Below the pieces are notes generated by a model, which searched no databases, was not told the DNA's origin, and was given only the letters and a program-made list of their open reading frames with translations. Of a stretch of 64,000 nt of DNA, positions 9,894-18,901 are shown piece by piece; position 1 is the first letter of the stretch; every line of letters begins with the position of its first letter. The position numbers and the translations under genes are program-made. The stretch comes from MVRV01 sp964469905 (lineage in GTDB: Bacteria > Desulfobacterota > Syntrophia > Syntrophales > Smithellaceae), in contig CAYXZW010000002.1 in the NCBI GenBank assembly GCA_964469905.1, forward strand, positions 62,001 to 126,000, written 5' to 3'.

Positions 9894-9940
9894 TTTTCAT
9901 AACTCACCTGCTGGCATATTTACGTGAAGACAGAAACAAC

Positions 9941-11581
9941 TTATTGCTTAATGATTTTTTTCATTACAGCATGAACTGACCACAAAATAAAATTGAATAA
10001 AACTTGATAAACCAGCAACCCGCAGAAAAGAACCAGAAACAACAAGCATGCACCGTAGGCAATATAGAACTGCGGATAAATTATCAGGGATTCGACCCAA
10101 AGCAATGCTCCTGCCATCGAAAGCGCCGTTAAACCAAAGGCAAAGGATTGGCCCATATTAAACTTCCGAAGAAGTCCTAAAATACCTACGGTGGCTGTAA
10201 TAAAGAAGAATAACAACGTCGCATATCCGTGCGGTAGAATTTTCATCGGGAAAATAGCTGTTAAAAGAACTTTGTCGCTCATTGTGCCATCCAATGTGTT
10301 TCGATTAACATAGTTAATCACTTGATATCCAGTATATCTGAATTTAGAGATATATATATCTATCATTTCAGATGGATAAAATAGCCATAACTTTAAATAA
10401 TAAAGAAACAGAGTTTTTTCATAAACAGGATTATTCCTGATATCAACTTGGGGATCAAACCTCTTGGCAATTTCATGCCCTTTTTCATCTGACCAACTGA
10501 TCCCCTCCCTTTCCGAGAGGGAATTTTCGGGAACAGATAATCCTAACACGATTGGATGCGCCCAAGAGTGATAACTAATGCCAACATAATTAGTCGCGGA
10601 ATAATCAAGGTCATATATCGGTTTGAGAAATATGCCTTTAAATAGTCCAACACCAACAATGAAGAATATCACGGCAGAAACGATCAAGACCGATTTATGC
10701 AAGCGAGAAATGTTGAGACGCTGACGCAAATCATAAAAAACAAATAATAAATATAGTATGAAAACCGCAACAACTATAAAAAAATAATCGCTCCTGAGAT
10801 TCCAGAAAAAAATGCCAAGAACTCCCATGAAAAGCATAAATAGAAAATTTGTCCAAATTTTGAGATAAGTCCTTATGCTGATGCTAATTCCCATCAGAGA
10901 AATAAACAACACGGTAAAAGGAACAAGAAAAGAATAGGCTGAATAGTGCTGCGAATATAATAGTTCAAAAAATCTCAGACCAATAAGGAATGCAATGCAG
11001 CCAAAAACCGGGCTCAAACCGACTCGAAAAAGAAAAAAAACAAAGACAGTCAGGCATGCTATTTTAATCCACGCGACGATAATACTCATTTGAGCAAGCG
11101 TAACGGTTGGATACAATCGAATTATTGTTTCAAAGAGCAGTGTAAGAGAATTTTCATTGTTCAGACAAGGTCGATTATTATGTGCACAATAGTTTGCAGT
11201 TGATCCGGCTATTATTTTTGGCAGATCAAGAATGCGATTTGATAAAATTGTGGTATTGTGTTTGAGAATGTTCGACAGGTTGTACTCTTCTCGATCAGGC
11301 AGATGGCTAATTCGATCGCAGGAAACACGATTTATCGCCATTTGAAAACACCTAAAAGTATGGCCGAGTCCATCTAATGGAGCTACTTCTGCGGGCCGAT
11401 AAAGACTTAGAACTGTTATGGAGCATATTAAAGTTAGAAAAAATGCATGACTCCATGACCTCTGCTCATTAACGCCAATTTTTGCTACGAATAAATAATC
11501 TAACAGAAATAAAATATAGGAAGGAAGATTCGATAAGCTAGTGTGCTTTGAAAAAATATTTCTGGTTCCCCCAAATTTCAT
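9941..11581 (-). CDS. Multispanning membrane protein of unknown function (possible GT-C transferase or polymerase)
   Basis: About 546 residues with roughly ten hydrophobic helices, for example around residues 165-185, 200-250 and 280-330, and a long hydrophilic loop after the first two helices. I recognise no family motif. Size, topology and context fit a GT-C glycosyltransferase or an O-antigen polymerase. The chosen ATG comes eight codons after a TTG that extends the frame to 11605. The gene begins just downstream of a decayed polymerase fragment (11630-11800), so it may have replaced an older polymerase function. It is low in GC. Confidence 0.6.
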   Translation of the reverse strand: MKFGGTRNIFSKHTSLSNLPSYILFLLDYLFVAKIGVNEQRSWSHAFFLTLICSITVLSLYRPAEVAPLDGLGHTFRCFQMAINRVSCDRISHLPDREEYNLSNILKHNTTILSNRILDLPKIIAGSTANYCAHNNRPCLNNENSLTLLFETIIRLYPTVTLAQMSIIVAWIKIACLTVFVFFLFRVGLSPVFGCIAFLIGLRFFELLYSQHYSAYSFLVPFTVLFISLMGISISIRTYLKIWTNFLFMLFMGVLGIFFWNLRSDYFFIVVAVFILYLLFVFYDLRQRLNISRLHKSVLIVSAVIFFIVGVGLFKGIFLKPIYDLDYSATNYVGISYHSWAHPIVLGLSVPENSLSEREGISWSDEKGHEIAKRFDPQVDIRNNPVYEKTLFLYYLKLWLFYPSEMIDIYISKFRYTGYQVINYVNRNTLDGTMSDKVLLTAIFPMKILPHGYATLLFFFITATVGILGLLRKFNMGQSFAFGLTALSMAGALLWVESLIIYPQFYIAYGACLLFLVLFCGLLVYQVLFNFILWSVHAVMKKIIKQ

Positions 11582-11629
11582 ATCTGATCTTCTACCTCTA
11601 ATCAAAACAACACTTGCTGTGCCTTATTC

Positions 11630-11800
11630 TTACGAATGACTTGTTTTATCGTCAGCATACATTGGCCCAAATATCATCAACAGAATGGTGGTAGTGAATC
11701 AGGCTATTGTTTCAAAAACAACTGAACACCGGCAATAATATAAAGGTTATAATAATCGCTTGGATACTTTCCGCTATATAATGCTTAAATTTGGCCGGTA
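11630..11800 (-). pseudogene. Decayed 3' fragment of an O-antigen polymerase/ligase gene
   Basis: This stretch between genes translates in segments that align with the last 50 or so codons of the intact polymerase at 12.9-14.4 kb. The relic reads KFKHYIAESIQAIII and then FSCF-stop-NNSLI, where the intact protein reads GFKHYMARSVQPIVI and then FDGFWNNNLI. After one frameshift near 11696 the relic reads MIFGPMYADDKT against ILFGSMYANEKT. The stop at 11712-11714 is TGA in place of the tryptophan TGG. The relic is therefore homologous but carries a nonsense codon and a frameshift, and lacks the 5' nine-tenths. It marks a past duplication or allele replacement. Confidence 0.8.
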
Positions 11801-11833
11801 ATTACTTTGCAGAAAAAAATAAAAATTTATTTT

Positions 11834-12772
11834 TTAAATATTCAACTCACGTCTATACCAATCGATCGTTATGCGTAATCCTTCATCAAAATCAACTAGT
11901 GGCTTATAACCAAGATATCGTCCGGCAGCTTCGATTGTGGCATAAGAATGTTTGATATCTCCAGCCATTGGATTTGTGTATTCAGGCAAAATACTTTTAC
12001 CCAAAATATCATTAATCTTTTGCACAAGATAATTGATCGTAATTTGTCCATGACATGCACAATTCACAGCAATACCCTCTACTCCCGGCATGGTTGCCGC
12101 AAGAATGTTGGCATTAACTACATTAGAAACAAAAGTAAAATCCCTGCTTTGCTCACCATCACCGTAAATTAATGGTTTGCGGTCGTGCAAGATTGCTGTA
12201 ATGAATTTTGGTATAACTGCTGAATATTGCGATGTCGGGTCTTGGCCTGGGCCAAACACATTGAAATAACGTAAAGCGACAGTTTCGAGCCCATAAGTTT
12301 TAGTAAAAACAGAGCAATATTTCTCTGCAGCAAGTTTTGAAACAGCGTATGGCGATAAAGGTGCAAGCATCATCCCTTCATGTTTAGGTAGTTCAGGTGT
12401 TTCTCCATAAATGGATGAAGAAGAGGCAAAGACAACGCGCCGAACTTTTGCATCTTTTGCCGCATGAAGAATATTGAGCGTGCCAACAACATTCACTTCA
12501 TTTGATGTGATGGGATCTCGTATGGAACGGGGTACCGATGGAAGTGCCGCTTCGTGCAAAATAAAATCCATACCTTCTGCCGCTTCCCGAACTATGTGGT
12601 AACTGCGAACGTCACCTTCGATTAATTCAATCTCGTCAAGAAATGGTTCAATGTTATGTCGTTTTCCAGTCGAAAAATTGTCAAGAACGCTAACTTTTTC
12701 TCCGCGCTCAACTAGTTCTTTAACGATATTTACTCCGATAAATCCGGCGCCCCCGGTAACAAGATATTTCAT
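11834..12772 (-). CDS. NAD-dependent UDP-sugar 4-epimerase, WbpP/GalE-like
   Basis: A 312-residue extended short-chain dehydrogenase. The NAD loop TGGAGFIG is at 6-13, the serine-rich catalytic segment at 117-120, and the catalytic Y142xxxK146 pair within PYAVSKLAAE. The run VPRSIRDPITSN near residue 80 strongly recalls WbpP and related UDP-GlcNAc/UDP-GlcNAcA C4-epimerases, which is the likely activity: interconversion of gluco- and galacto-configured N-acetylated UDP sugars in the cytoplasm. It lies between the intact polymerase gene and the polymerase relic. Cofactor and catalytic residues are intact. Confidence 0.85.
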   Translation of the reverse strand: MKYLVTGGAGFIGVNIVKELVERGEKVSVLDNFSTGKRHNIEPFLDEIELIEGDVRSYHIVREAAEGMDFILHEAALPSVPRSIRDPITSNEVNVVGTLNILHAAKDAKVRRVVFASSSSIYGETPELPKHEGMMLAPLSPYAVSKLAAEKYCSVFTKTYGLETVALRYFNVFGPGQDPTSQYSAVIPKFITAILHDRKPLIYGDGEQSRDFTFVSNVVNANILAATMPGVEGIAVNCACHGQITINYLVQKINDILGKSILPEYTNPMAGDIKHSYATIEAAGRYLGYKPLVDFDEGLRITIDWYRRELNI

Positions 12773-12929
12773 AATTTTATTTCCTGATAATAGCTTTAAA
12801 TTTTTATTGCGAAGCTTTTAAAATTCCTCAAAACAAATACTACTTATAAGAATGCTTCGCCGCGCAATGACCGAATGAGGGTTGTGAAAGGGGCCAAGAT
12901 CAAGGCTCTTAAATCGCCAAACAAAATTC
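12773..12929. other. Gap between polymerase and epimerase genes with an inverted repeat
   Basis: No coding sequence was recognised. The arms GCGAAGC (12809-12815) and GCTTCGC (12854-12860) are perfectly complementary and about 38 bases apart, with a further short GAAT/ATTC pairing inside. This could be a weak transcript structure in the epimerase leader. There is no run of U after it, so it is not called a terminator. Confidence 0.3.
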
Positions 12930-14402
12930 TTAACCAGAATCACTGCAATCATCGGAAGCAACAGTTTTTTCATTAGCATACATTGAGCCGAATAATATCA
13001 TAAGCATGGGAGGGATAAGGTTGTTATTCCAAAAACCGTCGAACAGCGAAAATACTACAAGGGCTATAACAATGGGCTGGACACTTCGCGCCATATAATG
13101 CTTAAATCCAAAACAAGATGTCTTCACAATCTGGTTTGCCTTTCTAAAAACAATAACAAAAAAAGAAATTATAAGAATTAACCCCAAAAGCCCCGTTTGG
13201 ATGGTTAATTCTATGTATTCATTGTGTGACCCGTAGAATCCTCTAACCGTTTCCTCGCTGCCAAGCCTCTTTGCCTCAACTGCGGAGGTATTACCAATTC
13301 CCCATCCAAAAATCGGAGAAATCATCACTTTCTTTAGCCCCATTTTCCAAAGCTCAATCCGGTTCTCAAAATCGGAAATTTTCCTCTCGGTTCCCCCAAA
13401 ATGTTTCCCATCTGTTCCCCCAGGTACTTTCTCCCTAATTTTATAGGAACCTTCTTCTTGCACATTAAATGTATTTGCCACGCGGTAACCCCTCAAGGAA
13501 GTTTGGTGAAGATTCAATAAGTTTTTTCCGGGTAATGTGTAAATTGAAAAATATAAGAGGGTAGCAAGGATAATTGAAAACACCATCCCGAAAATTTTCT
13601 TTTTTTCACCGAAACAAGCAACGCCCAAAAAAAACATAAGAGAAATAAAAAATGCTAATAGCCCAGCCCTGGCAAATGTCAGGAGCAATACGAAAACAGA
13701 CAATATAAGGAGTAAATGGAGGAGTACCTTGTTTACCTTTTCCCTGATGGGAATATAAAGAATCCAACCGGCTAAAAGGAAAGCAATAATCACCATGATA
13801 ATTGAAAAGCTCGTTGGGCTGGACAAGGTACCGACGATTCTCCCGATTGTCCCCTGGCCAAGAAACACTACTTCATACCCTGATGATTTCATCATACCAT
13901 CCGGCATATATAGTGGCAAGATATTGTGAAATCCCCACGGATACAACTGGCTTATGGCGAGCAGATTCAAACATAGAATACACAGAGCCATTATTATCAG
14001 AAAACTATTCCAAGCCCTTTGGCAGTCAAGAAAAGTTCCTAATCTGAAATAACAGACAAATAACATGATATTAAAGACTTGATAAAAATCAATCCATCCC
14101 AGAGGAACACCCAAGACAAAATATCCAAAAAAGTTTGATACTATAAGCGACATCCCAATTGCAAGAATAAGAATTTCAATTTTCATGAAAACGAATTTTT
14201 TGTTCTTTATGAGGTAGGATGCCAATCCAGCAATCACTATGATGACCAGAAGAATTTCATTCAGTCGCGTGTATTTCTTTAGCGGCAAACCAGTCGGAAT
14301 CAAGGGAGAAATCAGTAATAGGCCAAAAACGACAGCCGGTAAGTAAGGTTTTATCCTCGATATTAAATCATTCACAATGACACTTATCCATTTCTCTGCC
14401 AT
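12930..14402 (-). CDS. wzy: O-antigen polymerase / ligase family membrane protein (Wzy/WaaL type)
   Basis: A 490-residue protein with about ten to twelve hydrophobic helices and one long periplasmic loop (about 290-380) rich in charged residues. After the loop comes the Wzy_C/O-antigen-ligase signature, visible as GWGIGNTSAVE and then GSHNEYIELTIQTGLLG; the HNE-type segment is typical of the family. Wzy joins lipid-linked repeat units in the periplasm and WaaL transfers the polymer to lipid A core; sequence alone does not separate the two. With Wzx in the same locus, Wzy is more likely. Its 3' end is duplicated as a relic at 11630-11800. Confidence 0.8.
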   Translation of the reverse strand: MAEKWISVIVNDLISRIKPYLPAVVFGLLLISPLIPTGLPLKKYTRLNEILLVIIVIAGLASYLIKNKKFVFMKIEILILAIGMSLIVSNFFGYFVLGVPLGWIDFYQVFNIMLFVCYFRLGTFLDCQRAWNSFLIIMALCILCLNLLAISQLYPWGFHNILPLYMPDGMMKSSGYEVVFLGQGTIGRIVGTLSSPTSFSIIMVIIAFLLAGWILYIPIREKVNKVLLHLLLILSVFVLLLTFARAGLLAFFISLMFFLGVACFGEKKKIFGMVFSIILATLLYFSIYTLPGKNLLNLHQTSLRGYRVANTFNVQEEGSYKIREKVPGGTDGKHFGGTERKISDFENRIELWKMGLKKVMISPIFGWGIGNTSAVEAKRLGSEETVRGFYGSHNEYIELTIQTGLLGLILIISFFVIVFRKANQIVKTSCFGFKHYMARSVQPIVIALVVFSLFDGFWNNNLIPPMLMILFGSMYANEKTVASDDCSDSG

Positions 14403-14476
14403 CGATTAATCTGAGTCACAAAGACCGATTTTAGCGGACACCGGTTTCACTGTTTATAAACTTTATTTTGAAGGGG

Positions 14477-15358
14477 TTAATGTTTCTTTTGAGCAACAAC
14501 TATCATTTCTCCAACATAGAATGGCAATAGACTTCTTGTAACAAAGAGGGGAAGCAAATTGTAAAGCGGTCCGAAAAGGCGATGAAATTCAGGACCGAAG
14601 TTTTGGAACATGTTATAAACATACGAAATCGGCAATCTTTTCCAGTGCGGCATAAACTCAATGTTAATGTATCCAAGTTCTTTGAGTAAATTTTCTATAC
14701 TCTTCCGGCTAAATAGATGAATATGCTCCACCGGTGCATAAGGCGGCCAGAACTTCCCCGTGATTCTGGCAAAGAGGGAAGAACTGTCCGGAGTCTGAAG
14801 TAGGAGAATTCCACCCTCTTTGAGCAGGGCAGTGGAACGCTGAAGCAGTTTGACGGGATCAGTGACATGTTCAATAACACCCATCAGAGTTACAATATCG
14901 CATGGTATCTGAGGAAAATCGTTGCTGAATACGTCGGCTTTAAAAATTCGTCCGGGCAGTTTCCTGCCGGCAATATCGACGGCCTCACTCTGCAACTCCA
15001 GTCCATAAACATCCGCGCCTCTTTGTTGAAGGAGTTCCAGAAATTCACCGGTGAAACAGCCAATGTCCAGTATCTTTTTATCCTGCAGGGCTTGCCCTCG
15101 GGATTGTAGTTCGGCAGTCAGGATATTGACGAATCCTTCATAGACCATTTTATATTGTTCCGAATATGCCTGAAGCAATTGGTAATTGCCATCCCTGAAC
15201 TTCTTCGCATAATGAGAGTCCAACGTGGCAGGATCTGGTAGTGGATAGGTCGAAACCAAACCGCAATCACAGCACCGATAATACCGGTAATCCCGGTATG
15301 AGAAAATCATCTTCTGATCCGATCCGCAAATTGTGCAGCTCTGTTCTTTTTCGCTCAT
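14477..15358 (-). CDS. Class I SAM methyltransferase with zinc-ribbon-like N-terminus
   Basis: A 293-residue protein starting with two cysteine pairs (CTICG at 8-12 and CCDCG near residue 30). The Rossmann core has SAM motif I ILDIGCFTGEF and the post-motif VTLMGVIEHV. It resembles the methyltransferases at 2.4-3.3 kb and 41.6-42.8 kb, giving a family of at least three such enzymes in the locus. It starts three bases after the stop of the GT39 gene and has an AAAGGT ribosome-binding site. It probably methylates a sugar hydroxyl or carbon, but the acceptor is unknown. Confidence 0.85.
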   Translation of the reverse strand: MSEKEQSCTICGSDQKMIFSYRDYRYYRCCDCGLVSTYPLPDPATLDSHYAKKFRDGNYQLLQAYSEQYKMVYEGFVNILTAELQSRGQALQDKKILDIGCFTGEFLELLQQRGADVYGLELQSEAVDIAGRKLPGRIFKADVFSNDFPQIPCDIVTLMGVIEHVTDPVKLLQRSTALLKEGGILLLQTPDSSSLFARITGKFWPPYAPVEHIHLFSRKSIENLLKELGYINIEFMPHWKRLPISYVYNMFQNFGPEFHRLFGPLYNLLPLFVTRSLLPFYVGEMIVVAQKKH

Positions 15359-15361
15359 TGA

Positions 15362-16906
15362 TTACCTTTGGAGTTGAAAAATTTCAATCCGATACTCGGC
15401 AAAATCCTTCCGAAAATATTTCTGTTTTGTCTCATAATTCTGGTCACGAAAAAATCGTTTCACATTTTTTATTTTGTATCCATGCCCTGTCTGAAGCTCT
15501 CTTCTTATCTCTTCAGCAAGACGTGTGCTGGCGGGATTATTTACTACAAACCAGAGATTGTCCGGCAGGCTATACACGGGCGTTTTGAGTTGAGAAGGGT
15601 CTGCAATAATTCGATCCTTCAAGCCGCGTCCCGGAAGGTAATATGAATCCAGTGAATAACTGGTTTTAATCAAGATCCGGTCATTGCCGGCTACTGTCTT
15701 TTGCAGGGAATCCGATACTTCGCGCCAGGGATCGACATGAGCCATGATATGAAAATCCCTGCCGAGAAAGTAATTCGCATCCGCTTTGCCCCAACTTATC
15801 AAAAGGAGAGCTGTTATAACGATGGTTAAATACCTGGGTTTGATTGCCGTAATGCCATATCCCAGAACGATACAGATAAGCGGGGCGAAAAAGAGGTAAT
15901 AGCGGGGCATGTCATGGGAAATGAGGGGCCCCACAATAAAGACAACCAAGGCATAAGAACTTATGACGGATAACAGAACATAGTTAGAGCGCTGTTGCCA
16001 GATGCTGACCCCGGCTATGATTACGAAGGCAAGCCCGCCCAGAAGCGCAATGATATCCCATGGCATGATGGTCTGCCCGAGGGCCAGTGCGTAAGCAAGA
16101 TATCCTCTGGAGATCAGGAATGATCCAGCTCCGGACCGCCACATGGTCGAAGTTGTCCCCATCGCCTGAAAAAGTGCCGGAAGAAAAGGTAAGAACATAA
16201 GCAAGGCCGCTGCGGATGACAGGAAGAAATTACGCAGCAAAGGAAAACGATTTTGAGTCTTCCTAAGGTACAAAAGGAAAAATATTCCCTGTGCCAGCAA
16301 AATAAGAAATCCATGATAATGGGTGATCAGAGTGATAAAAGTTGCCACAGAAAAGAGAACCCAGTACTTTATCTTATTGTAGTCAAGCGCCCTCAACAGC
16401 AAGAGGAGTGATACGCAAGACAAAGTGGTCAGCAGCGAATACATTCTTACTTCACGAAAATAAATCAGTAGGACCGGCATTATTATGTAAAGGGCGGAAC
16501 TGACCAGGCCGGTCAGTGGATTAACGAGGCGTTTCCCGAGAAAATAAACAAGCACAATTGACGGCATCGCCAGCAATACCGAAAGAAGCCTGATCCATCC
16601 TTCGCTATTCCCTAAAAGCAACCATGGCCGCAGGATGAAAAAATAGACGGGCGGATGAGCATTACCAGCTTGCATGGAAAAAAGGGAAGAGATATTTTTC
16701 AATAATTCAGCGTGACGGATACTCAGAATTTCATCATCCCAAAAGCTTTTTACACCAAGCTGAAATGACCAGAAAACGAAACTCAAGACAACGAAACTCA
16801 GAAGTATGTAGGGAATTGCGGCATCTATATCAAATGCCGCCGTCTTGATTTCCCGGTTGCAGGTTGTCTTTTTTGCCCCCAAGAGAGTCCTTTGTGTATC
16901 AGGCAT
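15362..16906 (-). CDS. GT39-family membrane glycosyltransferase (ArnT/PMT-like)
   Basis: About 514 residues with ten or more membrane helices. The first periplasmic loop has SFWDDEI, with the acidic pair expected of GT-C catalytic sites, and is followed by NAHPPVYFF, a hallmark of the dolichyl/undecaprenyl-phosphate sugar transferase family (GT39/GT83). A soluble periplasmic C-terminal part follows. The family transfers a sugar from a polyprenyl-phosphate carrier onto an acceptor outside the cytoplasmic membrane; the GT2 proteins at 8.1-9.1 or 20.2-20.9 kb could supply the donor. The chosen ATG comes nine codons after a TTG at 16933; neither has a strong ribosome-binding site. Confidence 0.85.
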   Translation of the reverse strand: MPDTQRTLLGAKKTTCNREIKTAAFDIDAAIPYILLSFVVLSFVFWSFQLGVKSFWDDEILSIRHAELLKNISSLFSMQAGNAHPPVYFFILRPWLLLGNSEGWIRLLSVLLAMPSIVLVYFLGKRLVNPLTGLVSSALYIIMPVLLIYFREVRMYSLLTTLSCVSLLLLLRALDYNKIKYWVLFSVATFITLITHYHGFLILLAQGIFFLLYLRKTQNRFPLLRNFFLSSAAALLMFLPFLPALFQAMGTTSTMWRSGAGSFLISRGYLAYALALGQTIMPWDIIALLGGLAFVIIAGVSIWQQRSNYVLLSVISSYALVVFIVGPLISHDMPRYYLFFAPLICIVLGYGITAIKPRYLTIVITALLLISWGKADANYFLGRDFHIMAHVDPWREVSDSLQKTVAGNDRILIKTSYSLDSYYLPGRGLKDRIIADPSQLKTPVYSLPDNLWFVVNNPASTRLAEEIRRELQTGHGYKIKNVKRFFRDQNYETKQKYFRKDFAEYRIEIFQLQR

Positions 16907-16941
16907 TAATTCTGTAAAGTGTGCCGGCAGCAAACTAACGA

Positions 16942-18024
16942 TTAAAAGTAATTTGTAATCCGGCTTCTGAGAATATTGATCACGACAGATGACGGACTGG
17001 GCATCTCACTAAAATCATAATCCGCATGCCATTTCATTCGTACGGCCGTTTCCACCGATTCAGCAATATCAACTGCTTCAAGCCCGGCAACAATATGTCC
17101 TCCCGCCTCTACCGTTTCAGGGCGTTCGGTGCTCTTCCTCAGACTGACACAAGGCACTTTGTAAAAAAGACCTTCTTCAGGCGTTGTGCCTGAATCGCCC
17201 AGAAGACAGAAGGCGTTCATGCTCAGGTTGTTAAAATCAAAAAAACCGAGAGGTTCGATAATTCTTATTCCTTTCGGAATCGAGAAACCGGCGGCTTTGT
17301 TCTTTGTCCGGGGATGCATTGGGTATATTATTTCTTTTTTAAATTTTTTATAAACCAGACCGAGCCCCTTCAAAATCTGAGCAAAAGACTCCGGATCATC
17401 CACGTTTTCTTTTCTGTGGGCCGTTACCGTCATGTATTCTTTGGAAGATAATTTCAGTTTTTTTAGAATATTGCTGGCTTTAATTTCTTGTTGAAATACC
17501 CGCATGACCTCAAACGTGGGATTACCGGTGACGAATATTTTAGACGGATGGATATTTTCCCTGATCAGATTCTCTCGATGATATTGCTGGAATGGAAGCA
17601 GATAGTCAGAAATATGATCGATCAGAATCCGGTTTCGCTGTTCCGGCATTCTTTTGTCCCATGCCCTCAATCCCGCTTCCATATGGAAAATTTTGATGCC
17701 CCGATTGGAAGCAGGCAATACGGCCAGTCCGCTGTGTGTATCACCCAATACGATCAACGCATCGGGTTTTACCTTTTCAAACAATTCATCGCTTTTCCTT
17801 ATAATATCGGCAATCTCATTTCCATATGAACTCAGGTCGATTTTCAGATCATAATCAGGCTGCCTCAATTCCAGATCGCGAAAAAAGAAATCTTTAAGCT
17901 CTTTTGTGTAATTCTGACTGGTATGGACCATAATGTGCTCGAAATTAAGTTCATCCAGCTTCTTCAGAACAGACCACATTTTAATCATCTCGGGCCGGGT
18001 GCCCATGATTGTCATAACTTTCAT
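16942..18024 (-). CDS. UDP-N-acetyl hexosamine 2-epimerase, WbjD/CapG-like
   Basis: A 360-residue non-hydrolysing 2-epimerase-fold protein. It opens with KVMTIMGTRPEMIKM and has HTSQNYTKEL, the H.EAGLR motif (HMEAGLRAWD) and GDSGTTPEEG in the C-terminal UDP-binding half. The opening and the HTSQNY segment look more like WbjD/CapG/FnlC (UDP-2-acetamido-2,6-dideoxy-talose 2-epimerase, the last step to UDP-L-FucNAc) than WecB. The start codon overlaps the stop of the RmlD-like gene as TAATG, fitting a reductase-epimerase pair as in the FnlB/FnlC order. A WbjB-type 4,6-dehydratase for this pair was not seen unless PseB serves. Confidence 0.82.
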   Translation of the reverse strand: MKVMTIMGTRPEMIKMWSVLKKLDELNFEHIMVHTSQNYTKELKDFFFRDLELRQPDYDLKIDLSSYGNEIADIIRKSDELFEKVKPDALIVLGDTHSGLAVLPASNRGIKIFHMEAGLRAWDKRMPEQRNRILIDHISDYLLPFQQYHRENLIRENIHPSKIFVTGNPTFEVMRVFQQEIKASNILKKLKLSSKEYMTVTAHRKENVDDPESFAQILKGLGLVYKKFKKEIIYPMHPRTKNKAAGFSIPKGIRIIEPLGFFDFNNLSMNAFCLLGDSGTTPEEGLFYKVPCVSLRKSTERPETVEAGGHIVAGLEAVDIAESVETAVRMKWHADYDFSEMPSPSSVVINILRSRITNYF

Positions 18025-18899
18025 TATTCAACTCCTTGCGGGTATTTTTCAAAATAATTTTTCATTTTGGACACTGCTTCGGAGAAATCCGCCTCTCGCT
18101 CAGGATAAAACATACTGAATCTAGAATGCATGATTCTCTGTAGATCGGCGTCTGTCCGGATGGCCTCTATCCGGATATTCTTTTCATAAGTATCTTTAAA
18201 TACCTTCAGCATTTCGTATTTGCTTAAAGGTAAATTTGGCGAAAAATGAATGACTCCTGTCCTTTGGAGAATATCATCAAAAAGATCAACAGACAAAATA
18301 TGATAGATGAATTCAGACAGCTGTAATGTGGTTACACCATTCCAGATGTGATTGGTGTATCCCTGAACCATGCCGCCGTCCTTTTGGGACAGAAACCATC
18401 CCAGAAGATTTCTGGCCCGGCCGTCTTCCGGACCGACAATGGAACACCTGATATTGAGAACATTGGGAGCCTTGACTTCTCCAAGTATTTTGGATAACGC
18501 ATAATCCCCCGATCCATCGCAGTTATGGTCTTCATAATAGGGATTAGTGCCTCCCTGGAACACGGCATCCGTTGAGACATGGATGATCTTGATGGAATGA
18601 TCAATACAAAACCTCTGGAGATATGCAGGGAATATGGCATTGACATAAAAACCCAGACGGAATTCATCAAAGGATTTTCGATCCAACCTAGTTGCCCCAA
18701 TACAATTTACAATATAATCTACGCCCATCCCGAAGGAATCTAAAGAACCGACACCAAGATACCCTTCATCAATAGGGAGATAATAAGGAAGCTTGTTATT
18801 ATCCCTCTGCGTGCCTGATACTTCCATGCCTTTACTTTGCAGAAAACTGAAAAGCATAGAACCTAGCATTCCTTTTTTACCCAGGACAAGGACACGCAT
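18024..18899 (-). CDS. RmlD/WbjC-like NAD(P)-dependent sugar reductase
   Basis: A 291-residue short-chain dehydrogenase of the RmlD substrate-binding family. The nucleotide loop GKKGMLGS is at 7-14, HVSTDAVFQG is the catalytic Ser/Thr segment, and the catalytic pair is Y133/K137. RmlD reduces dTDP-4-keto-rhamnose; WbjC/CapF does the equivalent on a UDP-4-keto amino sugar but carries a C-terminal cupin that is absent here. Coupling by TAATG to a WbjD-like epimerase suggests the pair makes a 6-deoxy amino sugar such as L-FucNAc or L-QuiNAc. That route is inferred. Confidence 0.82.
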   Translation of the reverse strand: MRVLVLGKKGMLGSMLFSFLQSKGMEVSGTQRDNNKLPYYLPIDEGYLGVGSLDSFGMGVDYIVNCIGATRLDRKSFDEFRLGFYVNAIFPAYLQRFCIDHSIKIIHVSTDAVFQGGTNPYYEDHNCDGSGDYALSKILGEVKAPNVLNIRCSIVGPEDGRARNLLGWFLSQKDGGMVQGYTNHIWNGVTTLQLSEFIYHILSVDLFDDILQRTGVIHFSPNLPLSKYEMLKVFKDTYEKNIRIEAIRTDADLQRIMHSRFSMFYPEREADFSEAVSKMKNYFEKYPQGVE

Positions 18900-18901
18900 A
18901 A

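Noticed and set aside
12805..12865. Intrinsic terminator after the polymerase gene
   Set aside because: The inverted repeat GCGAAGC/GCTTCGC has a 38-base spacer and no U-tract, so termination is not supported.
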